NCBI RefSeq assembly: GCF_019550795.1
Contig: NZ_CP080545.1
Coordinates: forward strand, 182,501-246,500
Reading direction: 5' to 3'
Length of the DNA stretch: 64,000 nt
Origin: Paenibacillus sp. sptzw28
Lineage (GTDB): Bacteria > Bacillota > Bacilli > Paenibacillales > Paenibacillaceae
Below, in pieces: positions 9,736 to 19,972 of the stretch. Numbering within the stretch: the first letter of the stretch is position 1; every line of letters begins with the position of its first letter. The notes under the pieces were generated by a model. That model was not told the origin of the DNA, did not search any database, and was given only the letters and a program-made list of their open reading frames with translations. The position numbers were made by a program, and so were the translations under genes.

Positions 9736-10644
9736 TTATTGAATCGGTTTTTGCGGCTTCGCCTGATCGAGCAGCATCTCCAGCTGCGGACGGTCAAATT
9801 CATAAGTCTCGTTGCAGAAATGGCACACGATTTCAGCTCTTCCGTCTTCTTGAATTAACTGCTTCAACTCTTGCTCCCCCATACTTATGAGCGTACGCTC
9901 CACCCGTTCGCGCGAGCATTTGCAAGCAAACACGATATCCAGCGTATCAAGCAGCTGTAAATCGTCGCCGACTACCCAGCGAAGCAGTCCTTCAGGTGTT
10001 TCCCCTTGATCGAGCAGCGCCGAGATAGGAGGCAGTATTGTGATCGCCTGTTCGAGGCGGGTAATCTCTTCTTCGCTTACTCCCGGCAGCAGTTGAACGA
10101 TAAACCCGCCGGCAGTCATTACTTTTCCATATTCATCCACGAGGACACTCAATCCGACAACGGATGGGGTTTGCTCCGACGTGGCAAAATAATACGTAAA
10201 ATCCTCTGCCAACTCACCCGATACGATGGGAGTACTCCCGCGGTAAGGTTCTTTCAACCCGAGATCCTTAATGATGTGGATATGGCCGTTCCGGCCAACC
10301 GCACCCGCTACGTCAAGCTTTCCCAAAGCATTGCTTGGAAGCTGAACCTCGGGATTATCCGCATAACCGCGCACCTCTCCATGCGCATTCGCGTCGACGA
10401 CTATTTGCCCTACCGGACCGTCGCCTTTCACCTGGATCGTCAGCTTCTCCTCGCCTTTAAGCATGGCGCCCATCATAGCTCCCGCCGTTGCCGTTCTGCC
10501 CAGTGCAGCGGTGGCTGTGGGAAGCGTGCCATGGCGCCTGCGAAGCTCTTCAATAAGATCAGTCGTGCGTACTCCGAAGACGCGCAGCTTCCCGCCCCAC
10601 GCTGTGCCTCGAATTAAATAATCATTCGTTTTATCATGCTGCAA
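9736..10644 (-). CDS. hslO: Redox-regulated molecular chaperone Hsp33
   Basis: Cytoplasmic holdase activated by oxidative unfolding. The 302-residue product begins with the family start (DYLIRGTAWGGKLRVF). It ends with the zinc-binding redox switch CKCSRE ... CHFCNE: four cysteines in CxC and CxxC pairs. The start is a TTG at 10644, because GGGAGGG lies 8 nt upstream and the protein then begins just before DYLIRG. A longer in-frame ATG reading begins inside the tandem leader repeats and is rejected. The array of nine hairpin repeats directly upstream is unusual. Confidence 0.93.
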   Translation of the reverse strand: MQHDKTNDYLIRGTAWGGKLRVFGVRTTDLIEELRRRHGTLPTATAALGRTATAGAMMGAMLKGEEKLTIQVKGDGPVGQIVVDANAHGEVRGYADNPEVQLPSNALGKLDVAGAVGRNGHIHIIKDLGLKEPYRGSTPIVSGELAEDFTYYFATSEQTPSVVGLSVLVDEYGKVMTAGGFIVQLLPGVSEEEITRLEQAITILPPISALLDQGETPEGLLRWVVGDDLQLLDTLDIVFACKCSRERVERTLISMGEQELKQLIQEDGRAEIVCHFCNETYEFDRPQLEMLLDQAKPQKPIQ

Positions 10645-10661
10645 CTTTATTTCCCTCCCAA

Positions 10662-11225
10662 GAGCTTTTAGCGATACTTCGTTGAGTCGCTTCATTGCGA
10701 GCTAAAAGCTTACTTCGTAAGCATAGACTGAGCTTTTAGCGATACTTCGTTGAGTCGCTTCATTGCGAGCTAAAAGCTTACTTCGTAAGCATAGACTGAG
10801 CTTTTAGCGATACTTCGTTGAGTCGCTTCATTGCGAGCTAAAAGCTTACTTCGTAAGCTGAGCTTTTAGCGATACTTCGTTGAGTCGCTTCATTGCGAGC
10901 TAAAAGCTTACTTCGTAAGCTGAGCTTTTAGCGATACTTCGTTGAGTCGCTTCATTGCGAGCTAAAAGCTTACTTCGTAAGCATAGACTGAGCTTTTAGC
11001 GATACTTCGTTGAGTCGCTTCATTGCGAGCTAAAAGCTTACTTCGTAAGCATAGACCGAGCTTTTAGCGATACTTCGTTGAGTCGCTTCCTTGCGAGCTA
11101 AAAGCTTACTTCGTAAGCATATACCGAGCTTTTAGCCATGCTTCGTTGAGTCGCTTCCTTGCGAGCTAAAAGCTTACTTCGTAAGCATATACCGAGCTTT
11201 TAGCCATGCTTCGTTGGTCTCACTT
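10662..11225 (-). repeat. Nine-unit tandem hairpin repeat array in the hslO leader
   Basis: Units begin at 10662, 10730, 10798, 10860, 10922, 10990, 11058, 11126 and 11194 (the last partial). Most are 68 bp; two lack a 6-bp ATAGAC segment and are 62 bp. On the transcribed strand each has arms AGCTTTTAGC and GCTAAAAGCT around a ~26-nt loop, then a small hairpin GCTTAC-GAA-GTAAGC. The gene-proximal arm ends at the hslO Shine-Dalgarno GGGAGGG. Units are nearly identical near hslO and diverge toward coaX. They share core and layout with the arrays before pth, the ureohydrolase and its transporter ATPase. Confidence 0.95.
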
Positions 11226-11234
11226 CATTTAAAC

Positions 11235-12005
11235 TTAGTGTTCCTGGTTTCGCTCATAAATAATGCGCAAACCTTCTAAGGTAAGCAGCGGGTCGACCTC
11301 TTCAATGGTCTCGGATTCCGCAGAGATGAGCTCGGCGAGCCCGCCTGTCGCGATAACGCGCGGCGTGACATTGAACTCTGAACGTATTCGTCTTACAATA
11401 CCGTCAACCTGTCCGGCATAGCCGAAAATAATACCCGCCTGCATCGATGTCACCGGGTTCCGCCCGATTACGCTCTTGGGCTTAACCAGCTCAATACGCG
11501 GCAGCTTGGCCGCCCGCTGGTATAGAGCCTCGGTGGAAATACCGATACCCGGGACGATAGCGCCGCCGAGATAGTTGCCTCCAGCATCGATATAATCGAA
11601 GGTCGTCGCTGTTCCAAAATCAACCACGATCAGCGGTGTCCCGTATTTCTCGATCCCCGCAACCGAGTTGACAATCCGGTCGGCACCCACCTCGCGAGGG
11701 TTCTCATACCGGATGTTTAAGCCGGTCTTAACGCCCGGCCCGACAATGAGCGGCACCTTGCGCAAATATTTCGCACACAGCTGCTCAAGCGTCCGCATAA
11801 GCGGTGGAACAACTGAGGAAATAATGACCCCATCCATCTGATCGAGCGTTGCTCCGGCCAAATGGAACAAGTTATGGATCATAATGCCGTACTCGTCTAC
11901 CGTGGCGGACCGGTTCGTGCTAAGCCGCCAATGATGGAGCAGCTTCTCGCCTTTATATATGCCAAGCACGATATTGGTATTGCCGACATCAACGACTAGA
12001 ATCAC
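11235..12005 (-). CDS. coaX: Type III pantothenate kinase
   Basis: Phosphorylates pantothenate in the first step of CoA synthesis; the type III enzyme belongs to the ASKHA fold and is insensitive to CoA feedback. Motifs: the phosphate-binding start [46 protein letters not shown] and ATGGLAELI. The start is GTG 12005, with AGGAGG 9 nt upstream, giving 256 residues. GTG 12005 overlaps the nadC stop by 4 bp, so coaX is the last gene of a nadA-nadB-nadC-coaX operon that unites two cofactor pathways. Confidence 0.94.
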   Translation of the reverse strand: MILVVDVGNTNIVLGIYKGEKLLHHWRLSTNRSATVDEYGIMIHNLFHLAGATLDQMDGVIISSVVPPLMRTLEQLCAKYLRKVPLIVGPGVKTGLNIRYENPREVGADRIVNSVAGIEKYGTPLIVVDFGTATTFDYIDAGGNYLGGAIVPGIGISTEALYQRAAKLPRIELVKPKSVIGRNPVTSMQAGIIFGYAGQVDGIVRRIRSEFNVTPRVIATGGLAELISAESETIEEVDPLLTLEGLRIIYERNQEH

Positions 12006-12895
12006 GCTTCCGGTCCTCCTTTCTTCCCGTTTAAATCGAGGCTTATGTCCAGCGAATGGAACGAATATGTCAGTTCCCCTACGGAGATCACATCTACGCC
12101 GCATTCTGCAACGGCTTGTACCGTATCCAGCCGCACGCCTCCCGATGCTTCTATAATAACATGAGGCGCTTGCGATCTGATACGCTGTACCGCTTCCTTC
12201 ATCCGTTCATATATCATGTTATCAAGCATAATGATATCCGTCCCGCACGCAAGAGCTTCTTCTACCTGTTCAAGCGATTCGGTTTCCACCTCGATCTTCA
12301 TCGTATGCGGAATTTGCCTACGGGCGGCTTGAACGGCCTGCGTGATGCCCCCTGAGCCTTTAATATGATTATCTTTGATCATCACCGCATCATACAGCCC
12401 GAACCGGTGATTGGAACCTCCGCCAACGCGTACAGCGTATTTCTCCAAAAGCCGATGACCAGGCGTTGTTTTGCGTGTATCGACAAGCCTGACCGGAAGT
12501 CCGCCAAGCGCATCGACGAAGGCGCGGGTTTTGGTTGCAATTCCAGACAACCGCTGCAGTAAATTAAGGGCCAGGCGTTCGCCGGTGAGCAAGCTGTGAG
12601 TGCTGCCTTCCACCTCAGCCAGCACGGTTCCCTTCTCAACCTTGTCCCCGTCGGCCGCCAGCGCCCGGAAAGTAAGCGAAGGGTCAACCACTTCAAAGAC
12701 AAGACGCGCAATCGGCATGCCAGCCAGGATACCGTTCTCTTTGACATGAATGACAGCCTTCGATTTGCTGCCTGCTGGAATGGTCGACCAGCTCGTAACA
12801 TCGCCCTTGCCGACGTCTTCGGCCAGCCACAGCCGGATTTGCTCGCGCAGCGTTTCTACGCTTCCGCCGCCGACTGCGAATGTTGCTTCATACAT
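12002..12895 (-). CDS. nadC: Nicotinate-nucleotide pyrophosphorylase (quinolinate phosphoribosyltransferase)
   Basis: Converts quinolinate and PRPP to nicotinate mononucleotide, the third step of de novo NAD synthesis. The 297 residues show [60 protein letters not shown] with active-site Arg/Lys/His, [15 protein letters not shown] and IEASGGV. It overlaps nadB by 8 bp and coaX by 4 bp. Confidence 0.96.
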   Translation of the reverse strand: MYEATFAVGGGSVETLREQIRLWLAEDVGKGDVTSWSTIPAGSKSKAVIHVKENGILAGMPIARLVFEVVDPSLTFRALAADGDKVEKGTVLAEVEGSTHSLLTGERLALNLLQRLSGIATKTRAFVDALGGLPVRLVDTRKTTPGHRLLEKYAVRVGGGSNHRFGLYDAVMIKDNHIKGSGGITQAVQAARRQIPHTMKIEVETESLEQVEEALACGTDIIMLDNMIYERMKEAVQRIRSQAPHVIIEASGGVRLDTVQAVAECGVDVISVGELTYSFHSLDISLDLNGKKGGPEA

Positions 12896-14504
12896 CGTCT
12901 ATCCGCTCCTCTGTTACGCCATATTCCCGATGCAGCATCGCGTGCTTGCGCCACAACAGGTCATCCCGTTCCGGAAAATCTTCACGGTAATGCGCGCCGC
13001 GGCTTTCCTCTCGCGTCAATGCAGCCTCGCTTGTCAGTATTGCGCATGTGAGCAGGTTGGCAAACTCGTACTCCTCGCGCTTGGTAAGCACAGACTGAAA
13101 AATCGGCAGCTGTCGGCGTAATTCTTCCAGCCCTTTCTTTAAACCATTGCCATCGCGGCGCAGCCCGGCATAGCGCACCATAATTTTCTGCAGCTTCAAC
13201 CGTTTCTCCACAACCGCCTGCATCGGGGCTCCACTTCGTTCCAGCGACTCCAGCCGTGCCAATCCTTGCTTCTGCAGCGGCTTCAGCGAATTAATTCGTT
13301 CGACGATCCGCCGTCCGAATACGATCGCTTCGGACAATGAGTTGCTCGCCAGGCGATTTGCTCCGTGCACGCCGGTGGACGAGCACTCGCCGCAAGCAAA
13401 CAGACGCGCGATGTTCGTTTCGCCGCTCAGATCGGTTTTGACTCCACCCATCATATAATGTGCTGCAGGAGCAACCGGAATCCAATCCGTGGTTAAATCA
13501 AGTCCGAAATTCAAGCAAAACTCATAAATGTTCGGGAAACGGTGCTTCACCATTTCCGCCGACTCATGCGTTACGTCAATATACACAAACGTTGATTTAG
13601 TCGCTTCCATTTCACTGACGATCGCACGGGCGACAATGTCCCGGGGTGCAAGCTCGAGCTGCTCATGATACCTTTCCATAAAGCGCTCGCCTCTGATGTT
13701 CCGCAGAACTGCGCCTTCTCCCCGCACGGCCTCGGAAATAAGAAACCGCGGCGCTCCCGGGTAACAAAGCGACGTCGGATGAAACTGTATGAATTCTACA
13801 TCCTGTATGTAGGCACCCGCCCTGTATGCCATCGCGATACCGTCCCCGGTGGCCACATCAGGGTTCGTTGTATACCGGTAAAGCTGTCCGGCACCGCCTG
13901 AACACAGAATAGTCGCTTTTCCCCGCACAAACAAACGTTGGCCGTCCGGCTTCTGCACAAGGGCGCCGATGCACTCGCCATTCTCCGTTATCAGATCGAT
14001 AACAAAATGGTCATCCCAAACTTCGATTCGCGGGTTTTCAACGGCTTTCTCCGAAAGAGCGCGGACAATCTCGAACCCTGTCGCATCTCCGTTCGCATGT
14101 AAAATGCGCCGCTGGCTGTGCGCACCCTCCTTCGTCAGTGCGAACTCCCCGTTCTCCTGATCGAATTGTGTTCCCATGCGCACCAAATCACGAACGCCCT
14201 TCGGACCCTCGTGTACCAATACTTCAACCGCTTCATGCGAGCATAACCCTGCACCGGCGATCAGCGTGTCCTGGCGATGATATGCAGGGGAATCGTCCTC
14301 GGAAATAACAGCGGCAATTCCGCCCTGCGCATAACGGGTGTTGCTGTCAAGCAGCGATTTTTTCGTTATCATGAGCACTTCATTGGCAGCGCTCGCTTTA
14401 ATCGCGGTAAAAAGGCCGGCTATGCCGGCCCCAATGACGATGACATCTTTATCTATAACAGGCAGATCTTCCAGTGAAGCATCAACTAAATATCGTGGAA
14501 CCAT
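12888..14504 (-). CDS. nadB: L-aspartate oxidase
   Basis: FAD-dependent oxidation of aspartate to iminoaspartate, which NadA uses to make quinolinate. The 538 residues contain the dinucleotide-binding VIVIGAGIAGLFTAIKA at ~22-38, RYAQGGIAAVIS, RRILHANGDATG, QFHPTSLCYPGAP, MMGGVKTDLSG and GECSSTGVHGANRLASNSL. Domain order is that of the succinate dehydrogenase/fumarate reductase flavoprotein family, and the C-terminal helical domain is complete. Located between nadA and nadC, with short gaps. Confidence 0.96.
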   Translation of the reverse strand: MVPRYLVDASLEDLPVIDKDVIVIGAGIAGLFTAIKASAANEVLMITKKSLLDSNTRYAQGGIAAVISEDDSPAYHRQDTLIAGAGLCSHEAVEVLVHEGPKGVRDLVRMGTQFDQENGEFALTKEGAHSQRRILHANGDATGFEIVRALSEKAVENPRIEVWDDHFVIDLITENGECIGALVQKPDGQRLFVRGKATILCSGGAGQLYRYTTNPDVATGDGIAMAYRAGAYIQDVEFIQFHPTSLCYPGAPRFLISEAVRGEGAVLRNIRGERFMERYHEQLELAPRDIVARAIVSEMEATKSTFVYIDVTHESAEMVKHRFPNIYEFCLNFGLDLTTDWIPVAPAAHYMMGGVKTDLSGETNIARLFACGECSSTGVHGANRLASNSLSEAIVFGRRIVERINSLKPLQKQGLARLESLERSGAPMQAVVEKRLKLQKIMVRYAGLRRDGNGLKKGLEELRRQLPIFQSVLTKREEYEFANLLTCAILTSEAALTREESRGAHYREDFPERDDLLWRKHAMLHREYGVTEERIDDV

Positions 14505-14535
14505 TCGTATGAGTTTCCTTTCTGGGCAGCAGATG

Positions 14536-15474
14536 CTATTTCACCTGCAGCATCCGCTCCAAGGATAAACGAGCCTGATCTGCAACATGCTCCGGAACGT
14601 AAATCTGCGGCTGCATCGTCTCCAGGCATTTAACAAGCTTCTTCAAGTTGTTCACTTTCATGTTCGGGCAAACCAGATATTTGGTTGCAAAATGGAACGT
14701 TTTATCCGGGCTGTCAAGACGCAGCTGATAGCCTGTACCATCTTCCGTCCCCACGATAAACTCCTTACAGTCTGACTCCTTGCAGTATTTGATGATGGCC
14801 GTTGTGCTGCCGACAAAATCGCCGAGCTCCACCACTTCCGGGCGGCACTCGGGATGCACAACGAACTGCGCATTCGGATACTTCGCTCTCATCTCTTCTA
14901 CATCTTTGACGGTGAGCATGTCGTGCGTGTTGCAGTAACCTTCCCAGATTATCATTTTTTTATCGGTGTGCTGCTGCACGTAGTGACCGAGATTTTTATC
15001 CGGCACCCAAATCACTTCATCCGATTCCACCGAATTAACTACACGCACGGCATTGGCAGATGTACAGCAGATGTCGGTCTCCGCTTTAATTTCGGCCGAG
15101 GAATTAATGTAGGTGACAACCTTCGCATTGGGATGCTGCGCTTTAAGCTTGCGAAGACCATCGACGTTGACCATATCTGCCATCGGACAGCCGGCACGTT
15201 CGTCGGGAATGATTACCGTTTTATTCGGAGCCAAAATTTTGGCGCTTTCCCCCATAAAATGTACGCCGCAGAATACAATGACGTCTGCGTCGGTCTGAGC
15301 GGCTTTCTGTGCGAGCAGAAACGAGTCCCCGCGGAAATCCGCCACTTCCTGTATCTCATCACGCTGATAATAATGCGCTAAAATAATTGCGTTACGCTCT
15401 TTCTTAAGCTGCATTAAACGTTCCCGCAGCTCACGGTTTTGTTCCGCTTTGCGCTCGAGAGCCAATGCTTCCAT
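14536..15474 (-). CDS. nadA: Quinolinate synthase A
   Basis: Oxygen-sensitive [4Fe-4S] enzyme that condenses iminoaspartate with dihydroxyacetone phosphate to quinolinate. Three-fold pseudo-symmetric NadA motifs are visible: LAHYYQRDEIQEVADFRGDS, FCGVHFMGESAKIL, INSSAEIKAETDICCTSANA, EGYCNTHD, HPECRPEV and VCPNMKVNNL. Cys in CTSANA, YCNTHD and VCPNMK correspond to the cluster ligands. ATG 15474 has GAGGAGATC upstream and gives 312 residues. It is first in the NAD operon, inserted between ftsH and coaX relative to B. subtilis. Confidence 0.95.
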   Translation of the reverse strand: MEALALERKAEQNRELRERLMQLKKERNAIILAHYYQRDEIQEVADFRGDSFLLAQKAAQTDADVIVFCGVHFMGESAKILAPNKTVIIPDERAGCPMADMVNVDGLRKLKAQHPNAKVVTYINSSAEIKAETDICCTSANAVRVVNSVESDEVIWVPDKNLGHYVQQHTDKKMIIWEGYCNTHDMLTVKDVEEMRAKYPNAQFVVHPECRPEVVELGDFVGSTTAIIKYCKESDCKEFIVGTEDGTGYQLRLDSPDKTFHFATKYLVCPNMKVNNLKKLVKCLETMQPQIYVPEHVADQARLSLERMLQVK

Positions 15475-15592
15475 GGTTATGATCTCCTCTTTTCGCTGAC
15501 TTTGTGAACAGATGCACAATCCCAGACATGCCTTATTTATGAAGTGCCCCCGCACACAATCCGTCGGCTACAATTTCGATTGTTTAACACTT

Positions 15593-15622
15593 AATTTACA
15601 CAAGTGAACGGGATGCTGTCAA
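15593..15622 (-). promoter_or_regulatory. Sigma-A promoter for the nadABC-coaX operon
   Basis: Minus strand: TTGACA (15622-15617), 18-nt spacer, TAAATT (15598-15593). The start region carries short dyads (GTGTAAATTAAGTGT) that could hold an operator, but no known NAD-regulator box was recognised. Confidence 0.65.
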
Positions 15623-15724
15623 CCGACAAATGGAGCCGATTTGACCGTTCTTAGGAAAGAAAGTGCTGCATGGAACGCTTAACGTCGTCAAAGCTTACAC
15701 GACCTCCTGTTAAAACGCTTTTAT

Positions 15725-15765
15725 GAGGAAAAAGGCTGCCCGAGCAATTTCGCTCGGACAGCCTA
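15725..15765 (-). terminator. Rho-independent terminator after ftsH
   Basis: Minus strand: arms AGGCTGTCCGAGCG and TGCTCGGGCAGCCT around AAAT, followed by TTTTTCCTC. It sits just after the ftsH stop. Confidence 0.88.
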
Positions 15766-15777
15766 TTATGAAATACG

Positions 15778-17778
15778 CTAACCCTTATTCGTGTCGTCTC
15801 CGCCATCCGGATCTGCAGGGGGAACGATGTCGCCCGATTCCTTAGTCTGAATGCGGACCTTGACGCCGCCGATCGTGTCGATAATTGGTTCGGCTTTCGG
15901 CTCTCCATTCGAATCATTAGATCCGCCGTCGCCGCTGCCGTCAATCGTACCGGTTTCGATGAGGCGCTTAATCTGTTCGAGCTCAAGCGTCTCTTCGGTA
16001 AGCAGTGTTTGCGCGATCAGATGCACTTCCTTGCTCTTCTCGTTAAGCAGGTTTTTCGCACGGGTGTAGCAGTCATTGATGAAGCTTTGCATTTCTTGAT
16101 CGATTTCATAAGCAATCGCATCGGAGTAATTCTGCTCGTGTCCGATATCGCGGCCTAAGAATACTTGGCCCTGCGAGCTGCCGAACTGCATTGGTCCGAG
16201 CTTTTCGCTCATCCCGTATTCCATGATCATGCTGCGAACAATGCTGGTCGCCTGCTTGAAGTCGCTGTATGCGCCGGTGCCGATTTCGCCGATAAATATT
16301 TCTTCGGCCACGCGGCCACCGAGCAGCCCGGTAACTTTATCAAGCAGCTCCTGCTTGGTCGTCAGCATACGATCGCCGTCTTTAGGCAGCATGATGACGT
16401 ATCCGCCGGCCCGGCCGCGCGGGATAATCGTTACCTTATGCACCATATCGGCGTGTTCGAGGAAATAACCTACGATTGTATGACCCGCTTCGTGATAAGC
16501 GACGATCCGCTTCTCACGGTCGCTGATTACGCGGCTGCGTTTCTCCGTACCGACAATAACACGGTCAATCGCTTCATCAACCTCAACCATCGCGATATCC
16601 TTCTTATTTCGGCGTGCCGCCAAAAGCGCGGCTTCATTAAGCAGGTTCTCCAGATCTGCGCCGGTGAAGCCTGTCGTCCTCTTTGCAATGACATCGAGCT
16701 TGACGTCCTTCGCAAGGGGCTTGTTACGGGCATGCACCTTAAGCACCGCTTCGCGGCCTTTAACATCCGGACGGTCTACCGTTATTTGACGGTCGAAACG
16801 TCCCGGGCGCAGAAGCGCGGGATCAAGAATATCAGGACGGTTCGTCGCTGCTACGATGATGATACCTTCGTTGGCGCCGAAGCCATCCATCTCGACGAGC
16901 AGCTGATTAAGCGTTTGTTCACGCTCATCGTGCCCGCCGCCAAGCCCTGCTCCCCGTTGACGGCCGACAGCGTCGATCTCGTCAATGAAGATGATACAAG
17001 GGGCGTTTTTCTTCGCGTTCTCGAACAAATCGCGAACACGGGAGGCGCCGACACCGACGAACATTTCGACGAAATCGGAACCGGATATGCTGAAGAACGG
17101 TACGCCCGCTTCACCCGCAACAGCGCGGGCAAGCAGCGTTTTACCGGTACCCGGAGGGCCCACAAGCAAGACGCCTTTCGGAATGCGCGCCCCGACCGCC
17201 GCGAATTTACGCGGGTCCTTGAGGAATTCCACGACTTCCACAAGCTCCTGCTTCTCCTCGTCGGCCCCGGCCACATCTTCAAATGTGACCCGTTTCTTCT
17301 CCTCATTGTACAAGCGCGCCCGGCTCTTGCCAAAGTTCATCACTTTGCCGCCGCCGCCCTGCGCTTGGTTGATAAGGAAGAAGAACAGTATAAAGATTAT
17401 CACGAAAGGGATGATCGACGTTAAGAACGTAAGCCAGATGCTTGGGCCTTCAGTCGGTTTTACGACCAACTCAAACCCGTTCTTCGTCTGGGCATCGTAA
17501 ATTTCTTTAACCGCAAATTCTTCTACATTGGAGTGGGTGTAAAACTGGTCTGACTCCGCCTTTTCCGGCTTTACTTTATATTTACCAGTGACCAAATAGG
17601 AATAACCGTCAAATTGAAGCTTAAGACTGGCTACATTGTTGTCTTTGAGCTCTTGTCTTAATTGGTCGTATCGAATTTCAACGGTGGTATCGTTCTGGTT
17701 GCTGATAAATTGGAAAATCCCGACGGTCACTAAAAAAATAATCAAATAAAATCCAGTGTTCCGGATGATCCGATTCAT
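15778..17778 (-). CDS. ftsH: ATP-dependent zinc metalloprotease FtsH
   Basis: Membrane AAA+ protease that degrades damaged membrane proteins and regulators. The 666 residues contain two transmembrane segments (~9-26 and ~112-136), Walker A GPPGTGKT, Walker [12 protein letters not shown], the AAA second region of homology [20 protein letters not shown] and the zinc site HEAGH. The C-terminal ~60 residues are Gly/Asp/Ser-rich and acidic. ATG 17778 has GAGAGGAGG upstream. It follows hpt, the usual order in Firmicutes (tilS-hpt-ftsH). Confidence 0.97.
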   Translation of the reverse strand: MNRIIRNTGFYLIIFLVTVGIFQFISNQNDTTVEIRYDQLRQELKDNNVASLKLQFDGYSYLVTGKYKVKPEKAESDQFYTHSNVEEFAVKEIYDAQTKNGFELVVKPTEGPSIWLTFLTSIIPFVIIFILFFFLINQAQGGGGKVMNFGKSRARLYNEEKKRVTFEDVAGADEEKQELVEVVEFLKDPRKFAAVGARIPKGVLLVGPPGTGKTLLARAVAGEAGVPFFSISGSDFVEMFVGVGASRVRDLFENAKKNAPCIIFIDEIDAVGRQRGAGLGGGHDEREQTLNQLLVEMDGFGANEGIIIVAATNRPDILDPALLRPGRFDRQITVDRPDVKGREAVLKVHARNKPLAKDVKLDVIAKRTTGFTGADLENLLNEAALLAARRNKKDIAMVEVDEAIDRVIVGTEKRSRVISDREKRIVAYHEAGHTIVGYFLEHADMVHKVTIIPRGRAGGYVIMLPKDGDRMLTTKQELLDKVTGLLGGRVAEEIFIGEIGTGAYSDFKQATSIVRSMIMEYGMSEKLGPMQFGSSQGQVFLGRDIGHEQNYSDAIAYEIDQEMQSFINDCYTRAKNLLNEKSKEVHLIAQTLLTEETLELEQIKRLIETGTIDGSGDGGSNDSNGEPKAEPIIDTIGGVKVRIQTKESGDIVPPADPDGGDDTNKG

Positions 17779-17807
17779 CCCCTACCTCCTCTCAAGACGC
17801 TTAAAAT

Positions 17808-17836
17808 ATTTTACCATAGCATGTTTACCGCCACAA
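17808..17836 (-). promoter_or_regulatory. Possible sigma-A promoter for ftsH
   Basis: Minus strand: TTGTGG (17836-17831), 17-nt spacer, TAAAAT (17813-17808), with TATGG before the -10 as a partial extended element. Position fits a short ftsH leader. Confidence 0.5.
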
Positions 17837-17908
17837 ACCGGATCGGTCACGGGAGGACATGTACGGTGAATCTCATCGGTTCGGACCGCTGCCTGCTGCG
17901 AGTGACGG

Positions 17909-18448
17909 CTACTTCTCATAAATTTCGGGCTTCAAAATGCCGATCAACGGCAAATTGCGGTATTTCTCCGCATAATCGAGCCCGTAGCCGACGACAAACG
18001 CATCCGGCAGGACAAACCCCTTATAATCGGCTTCCAATTCCACCTTGCGGCCCGCCGGTTTATCGAACAGCGTAACGAGCGTGACGGATTTGGCATTGCG
18101 CCGTTCAAGGACATCAATCAAATAACTGAGCGTGAGCCCGCTGTCGATAATGTCTTCGACAATCAGAATCTCGCGTCCCTGCACAGGTGCATCGAGATCC
18201 TTGATGATTTTGACGACACCTGACGTCTTGGTGGATTGTCCATAGCTGGACACCGCCATGAAGTCGATTTCGAGCGGGATTGTTATTGTTTTGACCAGAT
18301 CGGACATAAAAATAAACGCGCCCTTCAAGACGCAAATCACGAGCGGGTTACGTCCTTCGAAATCCCGGCTTATCGCTTGGCCAAGCTCGCTTACTTTCTG
18401 CTGAATCTGATCTGCATCATACAATATTTCCTGAATGTCATTCAGCAA
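17909..18448 (-). CDS. hpt: Hypoxanthine phosphoribosyltransferase
   Basis: Purine salvage: hypoxanthine or guanine plus PRPP gives IMP or GMP. The 179-residue type I PRTase has VICVLKGAFIFMSDL, the metal/PRPP loop ILIVEDIIDSGLTL and FVVGYGLDYAEKYRNLP. The start appears to be TTG 18448, with AGGAGGG 7 nt upstream. It stands between tilS and ftsH as in B. subtilis, where Hpt can pair with TilS. Confidence 0.95.
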   Translation of the reverse strand: MLNDIQEILYDADQIQQKVSELGQAISRDFEGRNPLVICVLKGAFIFMSDLVKTITIPLEIDFMAVSSYGQSTKTSGVVKIIKDLDAPVQGREILIVEDIIDSGLTLSYLIDVLERRNAKSVTLVTLFDKPAGRKVELEADYKGFVLPDAFVVGYGLDYAEKYRNLPLIGILKPEIYEK

Positions 18449-18498
18449 TGCCGGGCCCTCCTACTTTTTTACCTATACTATGAATGGATCAGTGCATC

Positions 18499-19944
18499 TT
18501 ATTCGGGTACAAAATCGTCCGTCTGTGCAAACTCCGCCCTAACTCGTAAAACACGGTTTGTTGACGCGTCCACTTGGGCAAGGCGGGATCTTCTTACGCC
18601 GGGAATCCACAGCAGGGACTCTTTGGCGTCGACCAGAAGCGGCAGCACCCCGCGAAGAGATGGTGCGATTCTGTCGTCAACGAACATATCTTGTACTTTT
18701 TTGGTGCCGTTTAAACCCAGCACCTGCATTCGGTCGCCCGGGCGTCGATTGCGTACGGTGAGCGGCCATTCCAGCAGATCCGCATCGAACAAGGCTTCCC
18801 TTCTGCTTGCCGGCTTGCCTTCGAACGGCGGCGTCAGTTCCTCGAACGTGAGCGTCGCACCCGCTTCGGGCAATTCCAGGCGTGAAACGTCTTTCCCGAC
18901 GACATATGCATAACCGCCCGGTGAGAGCGCAGTGTCAGCCGCCTTCTCCACACGGATAAACCGCAGTTTGTCGTATTCTCGCACGAACCGGACACCGCTT
19001 CCCACATCCATGCTCCACGCCCCGGCAGCGCTCTCCGTAGCCGCTTGTCGAATCGTCTCCACACTGTCAAATGAGATGGTTTCCGTTTCCATTCCAACAC
19101 AGTTTAATATTAGTTTAATCAATCTCCTTTGTAAAGCGACATGCAGGTCAAGCAGCGCTTTGCGGGTCATTTGGCATCCTTCGCGCTCAAGCATGATGTG
19201 GCGCCCAAATACCGCTTTCGTCTCCCGTTCCATCCAGTCGTCTTCCGCGGTCGCAAGCTCGGAGAGCCGGACGAGCGCTTCGGACACATGCGGATTGAAA
19301 TTCGCCAGATATGGCAGTACATCCAGGCGGACGACGTTTCGAAAATAAGTCCTTTTCCCGTTGCTGCTGTCATAACTGTAGGAGAGCCCCCATTGCTCGC
19401 AATAGCGGAGGATGTCTGCCTTGTTCTTACGCAACAACGGCCGAATAAGTTCCACGTTTTTTTCTGTCCGCTTAATCGGGATGCCGGCAAGCCCTCCCGG
19501 GCTCGTCCCCCGCAGAATCCGCATGAGCACGGTTTCGGCCTGATCGTCCGCATGGTGGGCCAGCGCTATGCGGGAAGCGCCGTATTTGACAGCCGTTTCG
19601 TGAAGGAACGAATACCGTTTCTTGCGCGCTGCGGCCTGTGCGTTCATTTTTGTTTCTTCTATATATGCAGGCATATCGATGAAAGTGGATTCGCAGTCAA
19701 TTCCAAGGCCGGCGGCAAGCCGCCGCACCGATTCCGCCTCGCTTGCCGATTCCTCGCCGCGAAATCCGTGGTCGACATGGGCCGCTACAATCGTTAAGCG
19801 TTCGGCCGAGGCCAATCGATGAAGGATATGCAGCAGCGCCGTCGAATCCGGACCGCCGGAAACGGCTGCAATAATCGTATCGCCTGGGGTCCATAAACCC
19901 TCACGGGCCGCGAGCTCCGCCATTTCATCTAACCATTCATCCAT
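18499..19944 (-). CDS. tilS: tRNA(Ile)-lysidine synthetase
   Basis: Modifies C34 of the CAU-anticodon isoleucine tRNA to lysidine. The 481-residue protein starts with an N-type ATP pyrophosphatase domain containing SGGPDS (residues 29-34), then AAHVDHGFRGEESASEAE and LAHHADDQAETVLMRILRGT. Linker and C-terminal domains follow (RNRRPGDRMQVLGLNGTKKVQDMFVD). ATG 19944 is chosen, as CGAGGAG lies 9 nt upstream; ATG 19953 would touch that site. It follows the kinase gene with a 28-nt gap. Confidence 0.95.
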   Translation of the reverse strand: MDEWLDEMAELAAREGLWTPGDTIIAAVSGGPDSTALLHILHRLASAERLTIVAAHVDHGFRGEESASEAESVRRLAAGLGIDCESTFIDMPAYIEETKMNAQAAARKKRYSFLHETAVKYGASRIALAHHADDQAETVLMRILRGTSPGGLAGIPIKRTEKNVELIRPLLRKNKADILRYCEQWGLSYSYDSSNGKRTYFRNVVRLDVLPYLANFNPHVSEALVRLSELATAEDDWMERETKAVFGRHIMLEREGCQMTRKALLDLHVALQRRLIKLILNCVGMETETISFDSVETIRQAATESAAGAWSMDVGSGVRFVREYDKLRFIRVEKAADTALSPGGYAYVVGKDVSRLELPEAGATLTFEELTPPFEGKPASRREALFDADLLEWPLTVRNRRPGDRMQVLGLNGTKKVQDMFVDDRIAPSLRGVLPLLVDAKESLLWIPGVRRSRLAQVDASTNRVLRVRAEFAQTDDFVPE

Positions 19945-19972
19945 AAGCTTCATCTCCTCGCTATAACACTCG

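Noticed and set aside
10645..10695. Longer HslO start at 10695
   Set aside because: The extra 17 residues are translated repeat sequence; TTG 10644 has a strong ribosome site and gives the normal N-terminus.
10662..11225. Regular repeat array resembling a CRISPR
   Set aside because: Units are tandem and nearly identical over their whole length, with no unique spacers, and no cas gene is in the window.
16165..17424. 419-codon plus-strand open frame opposite ftsH
   Set aside because: Mirror of the strongly conserved ftsH frame, no ribosome site, no family-like motifs.
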